Shown here in pieces: positions 8,949 through 17,786 of a stretch of 64,000 nucleotides of DNA (position 1 is the stretch's first letter; each line of letters opens with the position of its first letter). This DNA comes from Cellvibrio japonicus Ueda107 (GTDB taxonomy: Bacteria > Pseudomonadota > Gammaproteobacteria > Pseudomonadales > Cellvibrionaceae), in contig NC_010995.1 of NCBI RefSeq assembly GCF_000019225.1, positions 1,620,501 to 1,684,500 of the forward strand, read 5' to 3'. The translations under genes and the position numbers were made by a program. The notes under the pieces are model-generated. The model was not told the origin of the DNA. It saw only the letters and a list, made by a program, of their open reading frames with translations, and searched no databases.

Positions 8949-10850
8949 CTAGCGAACGCCGGGGCCAGTGATTGCATCCAATCCCAGTTTTTCCAACTGC
9001 TGCTGTTCCTCAACCTGATTCACACCTTCGGCAATCATCACTATTCCCAATGAATGGCCAATACGGCACAGGCTCTGCAAGAAAGGTTGATTGGCTGGTG
9101 TCTTGTGAATATCGCGCACCAGGGCCGCATCAATTTTCAAATGGCTAAGCCCAAGGTCCTGTAACTGCTGGAATTGGGTAAATTCCAGGCCCGCATGCTC
9201 CAGCCCTGGCAGACAGCCCAATGCTTTTAATTGCGTGCAAAATGCTTTGAGTTCATCCATATGGCGCAGGGCACAGACCTCCGGAAAATCCAGCCAGAGT
9301 AATTTCGCCAGCGGTTTAGAAGCGTGAATTAGCTGTAACGCCTGCTCGCGGAAGCGCGCATTGCATAGGGATTCAGCGGAAATATTAATGGCCAGTGGAA
9401 CAGATGGCGTCTGTTGTAATTGTTGTAGGCCGGCCTGTAGTGCCGCCAAATCAATAGCGGGCAATAATCCCAGGCGGCTGGCCCAGGCGATAAAAAATCC
9501 AGCGGGTTTTAATTCACCGTCCAATTGCAAGCGCAGCGGTGCATCCATATGCAGCAATTGTCCATCCTGGCGCTGTACGGGATATTGCCCCAATGTAAAC
9601 CTGCGATTGTGCAGTGCGTTTTGAATCAGCTCGCGCCATCGGTCAAGGCTGGGTGGTGATTGTTCCCCGGTATCGCTGAGCACCATGGCGCGATTACCTT
9701 TCAGCTCTGCTTTGGCCAGGGCACCGTCCAATTGCTGCAACAGGTGGCCGCGTTTTTGTCCGTGCTGGTATTGGCATATAGCCAGGGGCAGGGCCAATTG
9801 TTCCTGGCCCAGGGCAATTAATTCAAAGTTAAGTTTTTGGGCAAGTTCCGTGGCAATGGCGTCACTGGCCAGCTCGCTGGGAAGTAGCAGGGCAAAGTCG
9901 CTTCCGTTTAACCTGCCCAGTGCAGACTCGGGGAATTCCGTTGCAAACTGGGTCAATACAGCGGCAATTTGGCACAAGAGTTCATCTGTTTGCTGGCGCC
10001 CCAGGTGAGTATTGAGTTCATTGAGTTCCCTCACCCTGGCCAGGGCAATAACGCCTTGCCCCAAACCATCATCGGTTTGCAAGCGTGTATCCAGGACGTT
10101 TAAAAAGTGCTCGCGGTTATAAATGCCTGTCAGTGGGTCCAGTTGCGATTCACGGCGCAGGATATTCAGCTGCTGGGCTTCCTTTTCCAGCATGATTTTA
10201 ACGCTGGCAGAAAGGGTATTCATGGCGCGTACCAAGCGCTGGAACTCGCGTGTCCGGGGTTCATTGGAAACAATAAAGCGCCGCTCACCGATGGCCTCAG
10301 CCTGGTTAATCACCAAATCCAGGGGACGTGAAATGTATTTGAGCACAAAGCTGCCCAGTAATCCGCCGAGCAGGGTCGCAATTAAAAACCAGTCGAGCAG
10401 GTTTTTGGCATTCTTCCACAGTGCTTCTATGGCATAGCCGGAGTGGCTGCTGACGATCAGGGTGCCGTATTGTTGCCAGCCATCCTGCACCTGCGCAATG
10501 CCGGGAGCGACCTGGAGTTTAACTTGGCGGCTAAACCAGGTGGGAACATCGGGGGTGGTATTGGCTTCAAAACTGCGTGCCACTATAGGCTTTTGTTGCG
10601 GATCATTAAAAATAATGTACTCGTAATGGCCTGCATCGAATTGTGCAGTAATCAGCAGTTCTATAGTGACGGGATCTTTTTCTATCTGCGACAGCGACAA
10701 TGCCAGGGTATTGGCGTTATCGATATTTTTCAGGCGCAACTGATCTTCCAGGTAATGCTTGGCTGACAGGAAGCTGATGGCAAAACTGCCTCCCAGTGCC
10801 AGCAGCAACAGCAGGATAATGCCAATCCATAATTGTTTTATCAGTGACAT
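8949..10850 (-). CDS. lapD: LapD-like c-di-GMP receptor (degenerate GGDEF-EAL inner-membrane protein)
   Basis: A 633-residue inner-membrane signalling protein. Order: TM1 (about 6-28), periplasmic LapD/MoxY-type domain (29-150), TM2 (about 152-170), HAMP (about 171-225), GGDEF-like (about 235-390) and EAL-like (about 400-633). The cyclase signature is NGSDF (315-319) instead of GGDEF, and the EAL motif reads DAP (MDAPLRLQL), so both catalytic activities should be lost, as expected of a receptor. W125 in the DGWQ motif sits where LapD uses a Trp to hold LapG. When c-di-GMP binds the EAL domain, LapD sequesters LapG and the adhesin stays on the cell. It is cotranscribed with lapG (2 bp between the lapG stop and this start). 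Confidence 0.92.
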   Translation of the reverse strand: MSLIKQLWIGIILLLLLALGGSFAISFLSAKHYLEDQLRLKNIDNANTLALSLSQIEKDPVTIELLITAQFDAGHYEYIIFNDPQQKPIVARSFEANTTPDVPTWFSRQVKLQVAPGIAQVQDGWQQYGTLIVSSHSGYAIEALWKNAKNLLDWFLIATLLGGLLGSFVLKYISRPLDLVINQAEAIGERRFIVSNEPRTREFQRLVRAMNTLSASVKIMLEKEAQQLNILRRESQLDPLTGIYNREHFLNVLDTRLQTDDGLGQGVIALARVRELNELNTHLGRQQTDELLCQIAAVLTQFATEFPESALGRLNGSDFALLLPSELASDAIATELAQKLNFELIALGQEQLALPLAICQYQHGQKRGHLLQQLDGALAKAELKGNRAMVLSDTGEQSPPSLDRWRELIQNALHNRRFTLGQYPVQRQDGQLLHMDAPLRLQLDGELKPAGFFIAWASRLGLLPAIDLAALQAGLQQLQQTPSVPLAINISAESLCNARFREQALQLIHASKPLAKLLWLDFPEVCALRHMDELKAFCTQLKALGCLPGLEHAGLEFTQFQQLQDLGLSHLKIDAALVRDIHKTPANQPFLQSLCRIGHSLGIVMIAEGVNQVEEQQQLEKLGLDAITGPGVR

Positions 10851-10852
10851 AA

Positions 10853-11620
10853 CTAATCGCCTTTTGCAGAAATCTGATTAATGTCAGGGGCGGATGATGG
10901 TGCAGGGGAGGGAAGGTTAAAACCCTCAGCCTGTATACGGGTCAACAGGTCGCGCCAACGCGATAGGCGCGCCGTCGGGTCGGTTTGCGTTTGACGATTG
11001 CCTACCCACAGGCCCTGACTATTAAAACTGAATACCGGTTGAAGGTCGGGGCGGCGATTGGCCGGTTCAATCGTTGCAAGCAGGTTGTCGAGAATCAGTG
11101 GCGTTGCATCGGCGCTCGGGTAATAGCCAAGCACCATATGTGCCTGGAAGAGGCGGCTGTGGGAACCGCCGACTTGCGCCTTGACATAAATCAGGCGCAG
11201 CTGTTCTACAGGCACTCCCAGTGAGAGCAGGGACAGGTATTTGGCGATAGTGTAGTCCTCGCAGTCACCCGCCCGCACCCCCATAAGTTCAAGGGGCGTT
11301 GCCCAGTAATCGCTGGTTTTCCACAAGGGCATATCGTCGCTGTAGCGAATATGTCGATTGAAAAATTGATTGATCGCGGTGAGCTGTTGCTCGATAGGGA
11401 GCTGGCGTACCTCGTCGAGTTGGCGCTGCCATGCCTTGAGCAAGGCAAGTCCATCTTCACCGTAGCGCGCCTGCATTTGCACCTGCATGCGATGCATATC
11501 CAGGGGAATGCTGGCGGCTAATGCAAGGCTCAATCCCAGGCACAATAGCAGCAACAGGTGTCGCAGGTATCGGCGAAACCCGGTTGGACGGCCTGGCCTG
11601 TATAACGTCCCAATCATCAT
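10853..11620 (-). CDS. lapG: LapG-like periplasmic cysteine protease (transglutaminase-like fold)
   Basis: A 255-residue exported protein of the bacterial transglutaminase-like cysteine protease family. A hydrophobic N-terminal segment (about 21-37, HLLLLLCLGLSLALA) targets it to the periplasm. The catalytic triad is visible as C120 (RAGDCEDYTIAKY), H161 (QAHMVLGYY) and D178 (LILDNL); D119 and E121 flanking the Cys match the calcium-binding DCE motif of LapG. The enzyme cuts the LapA-type adhesin at TAAG, releasing it from the cell. Start is one of two adjacent ATGs (11620 or 11617). Downstream lapD encodes its sequestering receptor; the cyclase gene lies 124 bp upstream on the same strand. 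Confidence 0.93.
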   Translation of the reverse strand: MMIGTLYRPGRPTGFRRYLRHLLLLLCLGLSLALAASIPLDMHRMQVQMQARYGEDGLALLKAWQRQLDEVRQLPIEQQLTAINQFFNRHIRYSDDMPLWKTSDYWATPLELMGVRAGDCEDYTIAKYLSLLSLGVPVEQLRLIYVKAQVGGSHSRLFQAHMVLGYYPSADATPLILDNLLATIEPANRRPDLQPVFSFNSQGLWVGNRQTQTDPTARLSRWRDLLTRIQAEGFNLPSPAPSSAPDINQISAKGD

Positions 11621-11744
11621 GGATAAACCGAATGTCCACGTGCTATTGAAACGGTTGCATGGCCGGCGACAGCAAGCCGCGTAAAGGTCATAAAAAGCTC
11701 AAGTGAAAACGCTGGGAACAGGTGCAGGAGTATAACGCCAGCCA

Positions 11745-13820
11745 CTAATGACCAGACAGGTTTTTGTAGTGTTTTTTCTTTTCGAAATACATTCGCTCAT
11801 CGGCAAGGCTGAGCAGGTTGCGCAAAGAATCCTGGTCGGTACTGGCATAGCCCAGGCTGAAACTGATCGGTAATAGCTGGTCGTTGATATTCATCGTCAA
11901 TTGGGCACTGACATCGCGCATACGGATGGCAAATTTCTCACAGGTATCCGCAGAGGCATTCTCCAGGATAATGTAAAACTCATCGCCCCCCACACGTGCC
12001 AGGGTATCGTTAGCGCGTACAACCTGCTGGATCGCGTTAGCGACGATTTTAAGCATTTCATCGCCATACTGGTGCCCATAGTGATCGTTGATAAATTTCA
12101 GGCCATTCACATCGATCACAAAAACGCCGAAATGGGTCGCCGGGTTATTATTGTTAAAACGATTGAGCATTTCGCTGAATTTGGAAGTGAAGTAATGGCG
12201 GTTGGGCAGGCGAGTCACTGAGTCTATATGTGCCAGGCGATGCAGTTTGGTATTGAGGGTATGTTGTTTGATCGCTGAAACCAGCATGGTACTTAATACC
12301 ATCAAGGCTTCGCTTGAGTGCTCGCTGTGTTCACTGCGTTCAGTAATTAAAAAGCCCTGGTAACTGGGGGTAGATGAACCTATCGGAAAGAAATGCAATT
12401 GCGGTGTGTTCTTGGCCAGGCGCAACAGGGAGGCATAGTCATTGAGTTGTGCATGTTGGGCACGAAGGAATGCGCGAGATTTTTCCTGCAGTTGATCCAA
12501 TTGTTCATAACCGGAAAAAAACTCACTGCGCAACAGGTAAATCCCCAATTGCTGGTTGCAGATACTGTCTGCCAGCGCCAGGGTCATCGGCCCCAACTCA
12601 TCCAGTGAGGCAATCTGCTGGACCTCAATGGAATACTGCACCAGCCGCTGTAATGACTCGCGTTGGTCATCCAGCAGTGCAATATTTTTCTTTAGCGCCT
12701 CTGTGCGCTCTGCCACCTTATCTTCCAGGGTTGCATTGGCATCGTGCAATTGCTGGAATTGTTGGCGAATGGTGGTTTCCATATCGCTGAGTAATTGAAA
12801 AGCTTCCGAAAACTCGTGGTATTGAACCGAGTGGGTATCCACGGCGTCTCCGGGCGCTTCCTGGAAATTGCGCTTGCTCATCCGGTTGGTGACCTGACTG
12901 AGCAGTTCCAGTGGGTGCGCCAGCTTGTCGGCCAGTTTTTTAACCACAATTAGCATCAGTATCATAAACAGCAAGGCTGCTGCTGCCTGGGCGCGGTAGC
13001 CCATGAGTACCTGTTTCATTACCCCCTTGGGCGATCGTCCCACTTCCAGTGCCAGGCGTTTTTGTTCATCCAATCCAATGATTAAGGGTGCCTGGTGGGT
13101 ATTGATTTCGATATCCTGAGTATTGGTTCGCTCTTCAAAGAGTAATTGTTCCTGGTTCAGTAAGCGCAATAATTCCGGCTTATTGGTTTCGTTGTAATCG
13201 AGGCCGCGCATTAATTTGGTGATACCGACATTCACCAGCAGCAATCCGTTGACCTGGAACGGTTGGGAGAGTGAGTCGCTGGCCGATAAGATTGGGCGGA
13301 TAAAAACCAGTTGCGGTTCAGTATTGTCCTGCGGAGTGACGATAAACAGGCGCGGGCGCGGATCGCTGATAGAGCTGGGTGAGGAAACGACTGCCTGCAT
13401 AAAGGATTCGTAGATGGATAGATCATCGGTGAGTGCCCAGGTGGGCAAGACCTCAATCGGAAATAACTCCTTGTCGATCAGCATAACGCTATTGCTAGCC
13501 GGGTTATGTCCCAGGAATTCCTCGATCTTTTTAACTGATATGGGCGTCAGTATGGGCATGGACAGTGAGCGGATCACCGACCCATCGCTGGCGATGCGAT
13601 CCAGGTCGCCCATCAGTTGTCGCAGGTTTTGGGTGAGCACAAAAGACGCGCGTTCTGTTTCATAGGCAAGTTCACGCGCATTACTTGCTAGTCGCTGCTC
13701 GTAATCATTGCGCAGTTGGTAAGCACACAGCATAAGGATAGGGACAGACACAGCCGTCCACACCAGGGCCAGCACCGTGTGACGAAAGCTGCGCAGGCTA
13801 AGTTTTGCAAGTAATGACAC
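11745..13820 (-). CDS. Membrane diguanylate cyclase with large periplasmic sensor and HAMP-like region
   Basis: A 691-residue protein. TM1 at about 15-35, a periplasmic sensor of about 240 residues, TM2 (about 275-297, ALLFMILMLIVVKKL), a HAMP-like segment, a coiled coil (MRQQFQQL-like to VAERTEALKKN), a GAF-like region and a C-terminal GGDEF domain. The catalytic motif is intact (RVGGDEFYIIL, about 610) and an RxxD inhibitory site precedes it at the usual five-residue spacing (RANDTLARVGGDEF), so it should make c-di-GMP and be product-inhibited. It is 22 bp downstream of the MalE-like lipoprotein gene, so the two are probably one transcript, and it precedes lapG-lapD. A periplasmic binding protein paired with a cyclase suggests sugar-controlled c-di-GMP synthesis; that is inference. 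Confidence 0.92.
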   Translation of the reverse strand: MSLLAKLSLRSFRHTVLALVWTAVSVPILMLCAYQLRNDYEQRLASNARELAYETERASFVLTQNLRQLMGDLDRIASDGSVIRSLSMPILTPISVKKIEEFLGHNPASNSVMLIDKELFPIEVLPTWALTDDLSIYESFMQAVVSSPSSISDPRPRLFIVTPQDNTEPQLVFIRPILSASDSLSQPFQVNGLLLVNVGITKLMRGLDYNETNKPELLRLLNQEQLLFEERTNTQDIEINTHQAPLIIGLDEQKRLALEVGRSPKGVMKQVLMGYRAQAAAALLFMILMLIVVKKLADKLAHPLELLSQVTNRMSKRNFQEAPGDAVDTHSVQYHEFSEAFQLLSDMETTIRQQFQQLHDANATLEDKVAERTEALKKNIALLDDQRESLQRLVQYSIEVQQIASLDELGPMTLALADSICNQQLGIYLLRSEFFSGYEQLDQLQEKSRAFLRAQHAQLNDYASLLRLAKNTPQLHFFPIGSSTPSYQGFLITERSEHSEHSSEALMVLSTMLVSAIKQHTLNTKLHRLAHIDSVTRLPNRHYFTSKFSEMLNRFNNNNPATHFGVFVIDVNGLKFINDHYGHQYGDEMLKIVANAIQQVVRANDTLARVGGDEFYIILENASADTCEKFAIRMRDVSAQLTMNINDQLLPISFSLGYASTDQDSLRNLLSLADERMYFEKKKHYKNLSGH

Positions 13821-13842
13821 ACCAGTACCTGATAATGATTAA

Positions 13843-15099
13843 TTAAGGTGGGGTACCCGTTTGTGCGGCTGACTCCCTTTGTGACATACGCTGTGCGTTG
13901 CGAATATGTCGCTCAGCTAACTGTTGCATATAGCGTGCGGCGGCAGCACCATCAAGTGCGCCTTCGCGGTGGCGCAGATAACCTTTACCTATGGCGTCCC
14001 AGATAAACGTCATTTCCTTGTCGGCGGGCAGGGGTTTTGTATCTGCCATTAATTCGATGGTTTTTTTCAGGTATCCCTGGGCGTGTTGGCGGGCGTATTC
14101 AAACGCTGAGTTTTCCACTGGAATGGCACCACTCAATGCCCAGAGGCGTTTTTGTACATCCGGGCTTTGTAGATAATTAGCCAGCTTAATCAGCAGGTCG
14201 CGCTTCGGGCCTGTTAAGCCATGATTGGGAAAGGCAATCACGTGGGTGGAGAAGGTCGGTTGCATTTTTTTGCCTTCGGCCATGGGAATTGCACTGACAC
14301 CCAGGTTATCACCCAGGGCATCGTGGAATTCTTTTCCAACCCAGTCGCCGTTGATGGTGTAGGCAACTTTACCGGTTTTAAATAAATCAACCGCACATTG
14401 GTAACTGCAATTGGGGTAGGGCAGGTCGCGAGCGCGAAGGCTTTTATAAAAGTCCAGGGCGGCGGCCATCGCGGGTGTATTGAGTTCCACTTTGCCATTG
14501 TTCAGCGGCCATCCGCCGTAGGCACCTAAAAAGGGTAAGAACCAGTAAGACTCATCAAAACTCCAGGCAATGGTGTCTATGCCTTTTTTAGCCAGCTCGG
14601 CTTTTTGGGCAAACATGGTATTCCAGTCGGCAGCAGGCTCCGTCACCAGGTTTTTGTTGTAAAACAGCATCAGGTGATTGCCCTGTATCAGCGGGGCGCC
14701 GTAAATTTTTCCATCGCAATAACTGCTGCCCCAGATCCGCTCCGGAATCTGAGCCGTAAAATCTTTTGGATTGATTTCGCTGTATTTGATAAACGCATAG
14801 AGCCCGACATGGTCGGCGGGCATGATGATGACGTCGGGTGTGTTGTTGGTTTCCACCATGCCCATCAGGCTGGACTTGAGATCATTTTGCTCTTTGAATT
14901 CCAGTGATACCGCAGTTTTTTCGGCTTTACCGAATTCATTGAGTACCCTGGCAAAGTGATCCTTGGCATAGGTGTAAATGATCGTGAGTTCATCGCTGGC
15001 ATGGGTTGTTGCCGAACTGCAACCCAGGCATACGCCAAGCATTAAAAAGCCAAGCAGTCTTTTAGGGAAAGACATGGGTAATCTTGCCAAGTATTTCAT
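13843..15099 (-). CDS. MalE-like extracellular solute-binding lipoprotein (orphan, maltodextrin-type)
   Basis: A 418-residue family 1 solute-binding protein. The signal peptide ends in a lipobox (VCLGC), predicting a lipid-anchored protein. Typical MalE-class features are ELTIIYTYAKDHF at the N-terminus, TPDVIIMPADHVGLYA, IYGAPLIQGNHLMLFYNK, FKTGKVAYTINGDWVG and LSGAIPVEN. There are no ABC permease or ATPase genes nearby, so it is not part of an ordinary importer locus here. It is 22 bp upstream of the diguanylate cyclase gene and divergent from the secreted amylase gene. This context favours a sensory role: binding malto-oligosaccharides released by the amylase and touching the cyclase sensor. 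The ligand is inferred from similarity and neighbours. Confidence 0.87.
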   Translation of the reverse strand: MKYLARLPMSFPKRLLGFLMLGVCLGCSSATTHASDELTIIYTYAKDHFARVLNEFGKAEKTAVSLEFKEQNDLKSSLMGMVETNNTPDVIIMPADHVGLYAFIKYSEINPKDFTAQIPERIWGSSYCDGKIYGAPLIQGNHLMLFYNKNLVTEPAADWNTMFAQKAELAKKGIDTIAWSFDESYWFLPFLGAYGGWPLNNGKVELNTPAMAAALDFYKSLRARDLPYPNCSYQCAVDLFKTGKVAYTINGDWVGKEFHDALGDNLGVSAIPMAEGKKMQPTFSTHVIAFPNHGLTGPKRDLLIKLANYLQSPDVQKRLWALSGAIPVENSAFEYARQHAQGYLKKTIELMADTKPLPADKEMTFIWDAIGKGYLRHREGALDGAAAARYMQQLAERHIRNAQRMSQRESAAQTGTPP

Positions 15100-15437
15100 A
15101 GGATTCGGATGTAATTAGGATGGTTAGAAATTCGATATCCATAAGGCGGTATTTCCTAGTCTAGAAGCAATAGTGGTATTTGACGAATAATCCATGAATG
15201 AAAAAGCAAAAAAATGTGCCACAGGTAAGAGCGCGAAAAATGTGTAGACCCGATTGCTAAATAGTCAAGTCGCCAAAAACAACATCAATAAATCTTTACA
15301 TACGTATTCATGGTTGACCATGTTGATTTGCATGCATGAATACGTATGTAGAGTTTTGCCTTAGTCTTTGCTTATTTCATCCAATAGCGATCCCTCGGAT
15401 TTTAATAATCTTTAATAAGCTCAACTAAGGTAAGGCT
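15100..15437. promoter_or_regulatory. Divergent control region between the solute-binding protein and amylase genes
   Basis: A 338-bp A/T-rich intergenic stretch holds the promoters of both divergent genes. Its outstanding element is the inverted repeat at 15297-15350. The amylase start at 15438 has a TAAGG ribosome-binding site. I could not assign -35/-10 boxes with confidence, and no small gene was seen. Confidence 0.6.
15297..15350. promoter_or_regulatory. Perfect 16-bp inverted repeat, probable double operator
   Basis: TACATACGTATTCATG (15297-15312) is repeated in perfect inversion as CATGAATACGTATGTA (15335-15350), with 22 bp between. Each arm contains the self-complementary octamer ATACGTAT, so there are two dyad sites about 40 bp (close to four helical turns) apart. 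This layout suits a dimeric repressor or activator of the LacI kind common in sugar regulons. It lies about 88 bp upstream of the amylase gene and about 200 bp from the binding-protein gene. Confidence 0.7.
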
Positions 15438-17654
15438 ATGAAACTCAAAACTCATCTTCTGGTTTTCTTGCTGGCAACGTCAGCAAGTGCTCAAGCGGAA
15501 TGGTTTCTCAGGGGGACCCACAATAGTTGGGCAGCAACCCAAATGAATTCCGGCGGTACCAATACCATGGTGTTGAATAATGTGGTCTTCAGTGCAGCGG
15601 GCAGCATCAAATTTGATCGCTGGGGCGACTGGTCAGAAAACTACGGTGTTGGTGGACTTGGGGGCAGCAATATTTCCGTCGGTGCCGGCACCTGGGATAT
15701 CCGCTTTTTTACCGATACCAAAAACTGGTCTATTTCCGCCGTGGCGAACTACCACCTGCGCGGCACCTTTAATAGCTGGGCTGAAGGTACCTTGATGACC
15801 CGTGTTGGCACTTCCAGTGTCTACGAGAGTTGCCAGAATTTTACCGGTGGCGATGGCGGCGGTGGCCCGCGCTTCAAGATCGACCCTAACGGCGGTTGGG
15901 GCGATGCGATTCCTGCCAGCGATTATGTGGTGAGTGTTGGCTGGACAAAAATCACCTTCGATAGCAGCAATAACAGTATCAGCGTGCAGGAAAACCTGGC
16001 GGCAAATTGCGGTGTGTCCAGCAGTTCATCCAGCAGTGTTTCCTCCTCGTCTTCGGTCAGCAGCAGCTCCAGTTCCAGCTCTTCTAGTTCCAGCAGCTCC
16101 AGCAGTTCAGAGTTTGCGGATTTCCGGGCACGCACTATCTATTTCGTTTTTGTGGATCGTTTTGCCAACGGCAACACCAGCAACGACAACGGCTTTAATG
16201 CGGCGGCCACCTCGACCGTGAAATCAGCCGGTAACCAAAGTGAATGGAAAAAATATTGGGGTGGTGATATTGAAGGTTTGATTTCCAAACTGGATTACCT
16301 CCAGGCGTTGGGTGTGAGTGCCATCTGGGTAACGCCCTTGGCAGACAATATTAACGCGGGCACCGAAGGTGGATACCACGGTTACTGGGCGCGCGATTTC
16401 TATGAAGTTGACGAGCACCTGGGTGATTGGGCGCTGGTTGATGAACTGGTTGCGCAGATGGAAGCCAGGGGCATGAAACTGGTATTGGATATTGCCCCCA
16501 ACCATTCCAACCAGGATGACCAATATGAGTTCGGAGCCCTGTATAAGGAAGGCGCCTTCATTACCGATTTCGCCAGTGGTAAAAACACCTGGTATAACGG
16601 CAATGGCGCTATCGCCGATTGTGGAGACACCAATCCTGCCACTACCTGCCCGGGTGAGTGGGATGATCCCTGGTCTTTCCGCAATAAGAGCCTGTATAAC
16701 CTGAGTGATTTTAAACACGGCACCAGCTCTAACAGTATTGCGGACCAATACCTGATTGATGCGGCCCTGAAATGGATGGATCACGGTGTCTATGCCTTCC
16801 GTATTGATGCGATCAAGCATATAGAGCCCAGCTTTATTAATCGTTTCAGCGCGGCGGTCAGGGCTAAAAATCCGGATACCTATATCTTTGGCGAGTGGTA
16901 CAACGCCGGTGCGGGTGACTCACTGTCCATGCAGTTCCTCAACGAGCGTCGCGGTTCCGAGTTGCTGGATTTCAGGCTGAGAAATACGATTGAAGATGCA
17001 ATTGCCGGCAATATCACCATGACCGATTTGAGTGCCCATGTGCAGTCGCGTCCGACCGCCATGAATGGTTACGACAGTTGGCAGGCGATTTTCCTGGATA
17101 ACCACGATGCAACCCGTACCAGTGTTTATCTGCAAACGACCGGTAATACCAATCATGGTACCGGTAAGGGTATGTCCAAATCTTTTGCAGATGCTCGCCA
17201 AAATATGGGTATGGCACTGGTCATGACCTTGCCCGGTATTCCAACTATCTATTATGGCTCCGAGCAGAACTCCACCTGGTTTACAGCGAACAATGATGGT
17301 GAAGTTGGTCACGATCCCTACAACCGCGAGATGATGCCATCCTTTAGCCAGACTACACCTGCGTTTACCATGATCAAGGCTCTGGCAGATCTGCGTAAAG
17401 TGAGTCCGGCAATCCAGCGCGGTAGTTACGCTGAGCGTTGGGTCAATGCTGATGTGCTGGTATTCCAGCGTCAGCAGGGTGCTGATTGTGCTGTGGTTGC
17501 CATGAACCGTGGTTCAGCGACTAGCATTACTGTGCCTAACCTGTGTTTGGCAAACGGTGCTTACACCAGCAAGGTGGGCAGTGATGTGGTCAACATTACC
17601 TCCGGCTCCGGTGTATTCAACCTTTCGCAAAATGAAATTGTTGTACTTCACTAA
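15438..17654 (+). CDS. Secreted GH13 alpha-amylase with two N-terminal modules and a poly-Ser linker
   Basis: A 738-residue extracellular starch-degrading enzyme. A Sec signal peptide (about 1-20, ending SASAQA) is followed by two related glycan-binding-type modules, marked by FLRGTHNSWAATQ and HLRGTFNSWAEGT, then a Ser-rich linker (about 193-223). The GH13 (beta/alpha)8 domain follows: RTIYFVFVDRFANG, GVSAIWVTPL, LVLDIAPNHSN, with nucleophile D457 (FRIDAIKH), acid/base E486 (FGEWYN) and third carboxylate D557 (FLDNHD). A C-terminal beta domain ends the protein. It is monocistronic: a terminator follows. The upstream inverted repeat suggests control by a sugar-responsive regulator. Products would be malto-oligosaccharides, possible ligands of the divergent binding protein. 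Confidence 0.93.
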   Translation: MKLKTHLLVFLLATSASAQAEWFLRGTHNSWAATQMNSGGTNTMVLNNVVFSAAGSIKFDRWGDWSENYGVGGLGGSNISVGAGTWDIRFFTDTKNWSISAVANYHLRGTFNSWAEGTLMTRVGTSSVYESCQNFTGGDGGGGPRFKIDPNGGWGDAIPASDYVVSVGWTKITFDSSNNSISVQENLAANCGVSSSSSSSVSSSSSVSSSSSSSSSSSSSSSSSEFADFRARTIYFVFVDRFANGNTSNDNGFNAAATSTVKSAGNQSEWKKYWGGDIEGLISKLDYLQALGVSAIWVTPLADNINAGTEGGYHGYWARDFYEVDEHLGDWALVDELVAQMEARGMKLVLDIAPNHSNQDDQYEFGALYKEGAFITDFASGKNTWYNGNGAIADCGDTNPATTCPGEWDDPWSFRNKSLYNLSDFKHGTSSNSIADQYLIDAALKWMDHGVYAFRIDAIKHIEPSFINRFSAAVRAKNPDTYIFGEWYNAGAGDSLSMQFLNERRGSELLDFRLRNTIEDAIAGNITMTDLSAHVQSRPTAMNGYDSWQAIFLDNHDATRTSVYLQTTGNTNHGTGKGMSKSFADARQNMGMALVMTLPGIPTIYYGSEQNSTWFTANNDGEVGHDPYNREMMPSFSQTTPAFTMIKALADLRKVSPAIQRGSYAERWVNADVLVFQRQQGADCAVVAMNRGSATSITVPNLCLANGAYTSKVGSDVVNITSGSGVFNLSQNEIVVLH

Positions 17655-17692
17655 TAATACTGACTGGATTTAATTTGCAGTCATGAGTGATC

Positions 17693-17730
17693 AAAAAACC
17701 AGGGTGTCTTTAATCGGCCCCTGGTTTTTT
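17693..17730 (+). terminator. Rho-independent terminator after the amylase gene
   Basis: AAAAAACCAGGG pairs with CCCTGGTTTTTT around a loop of about 13 nt and ends in a T-run. The flanking A- and T-runs mean it could also work on the other strand. Confidence 0.85.
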
Positions 17731-17786
17731 ATGTTCTATCTTTAGCATGAAATACAGTCTGTTTGGCTAGTAGGGGTATTTTCACG

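Noticed and set aside
8949..10850. Active GGDEF-EAL enzyme
   Set aside because: Both signatures are degenerate (NGSDF, DAP) and the periplasmic W125 and gene context identify a LapD-type receptor.
13843..15099. Component of a maltose ABC importer
   Set aside because: No permease or ATPase genes are near and the gene is paired with a cyclase; an importer elsewhere cannot be excluded.
16224..16820. A 198-codon minus-strand frame inside the amylase
   Set aside because: It is antisense to the conserved GH13 core; no start signal.
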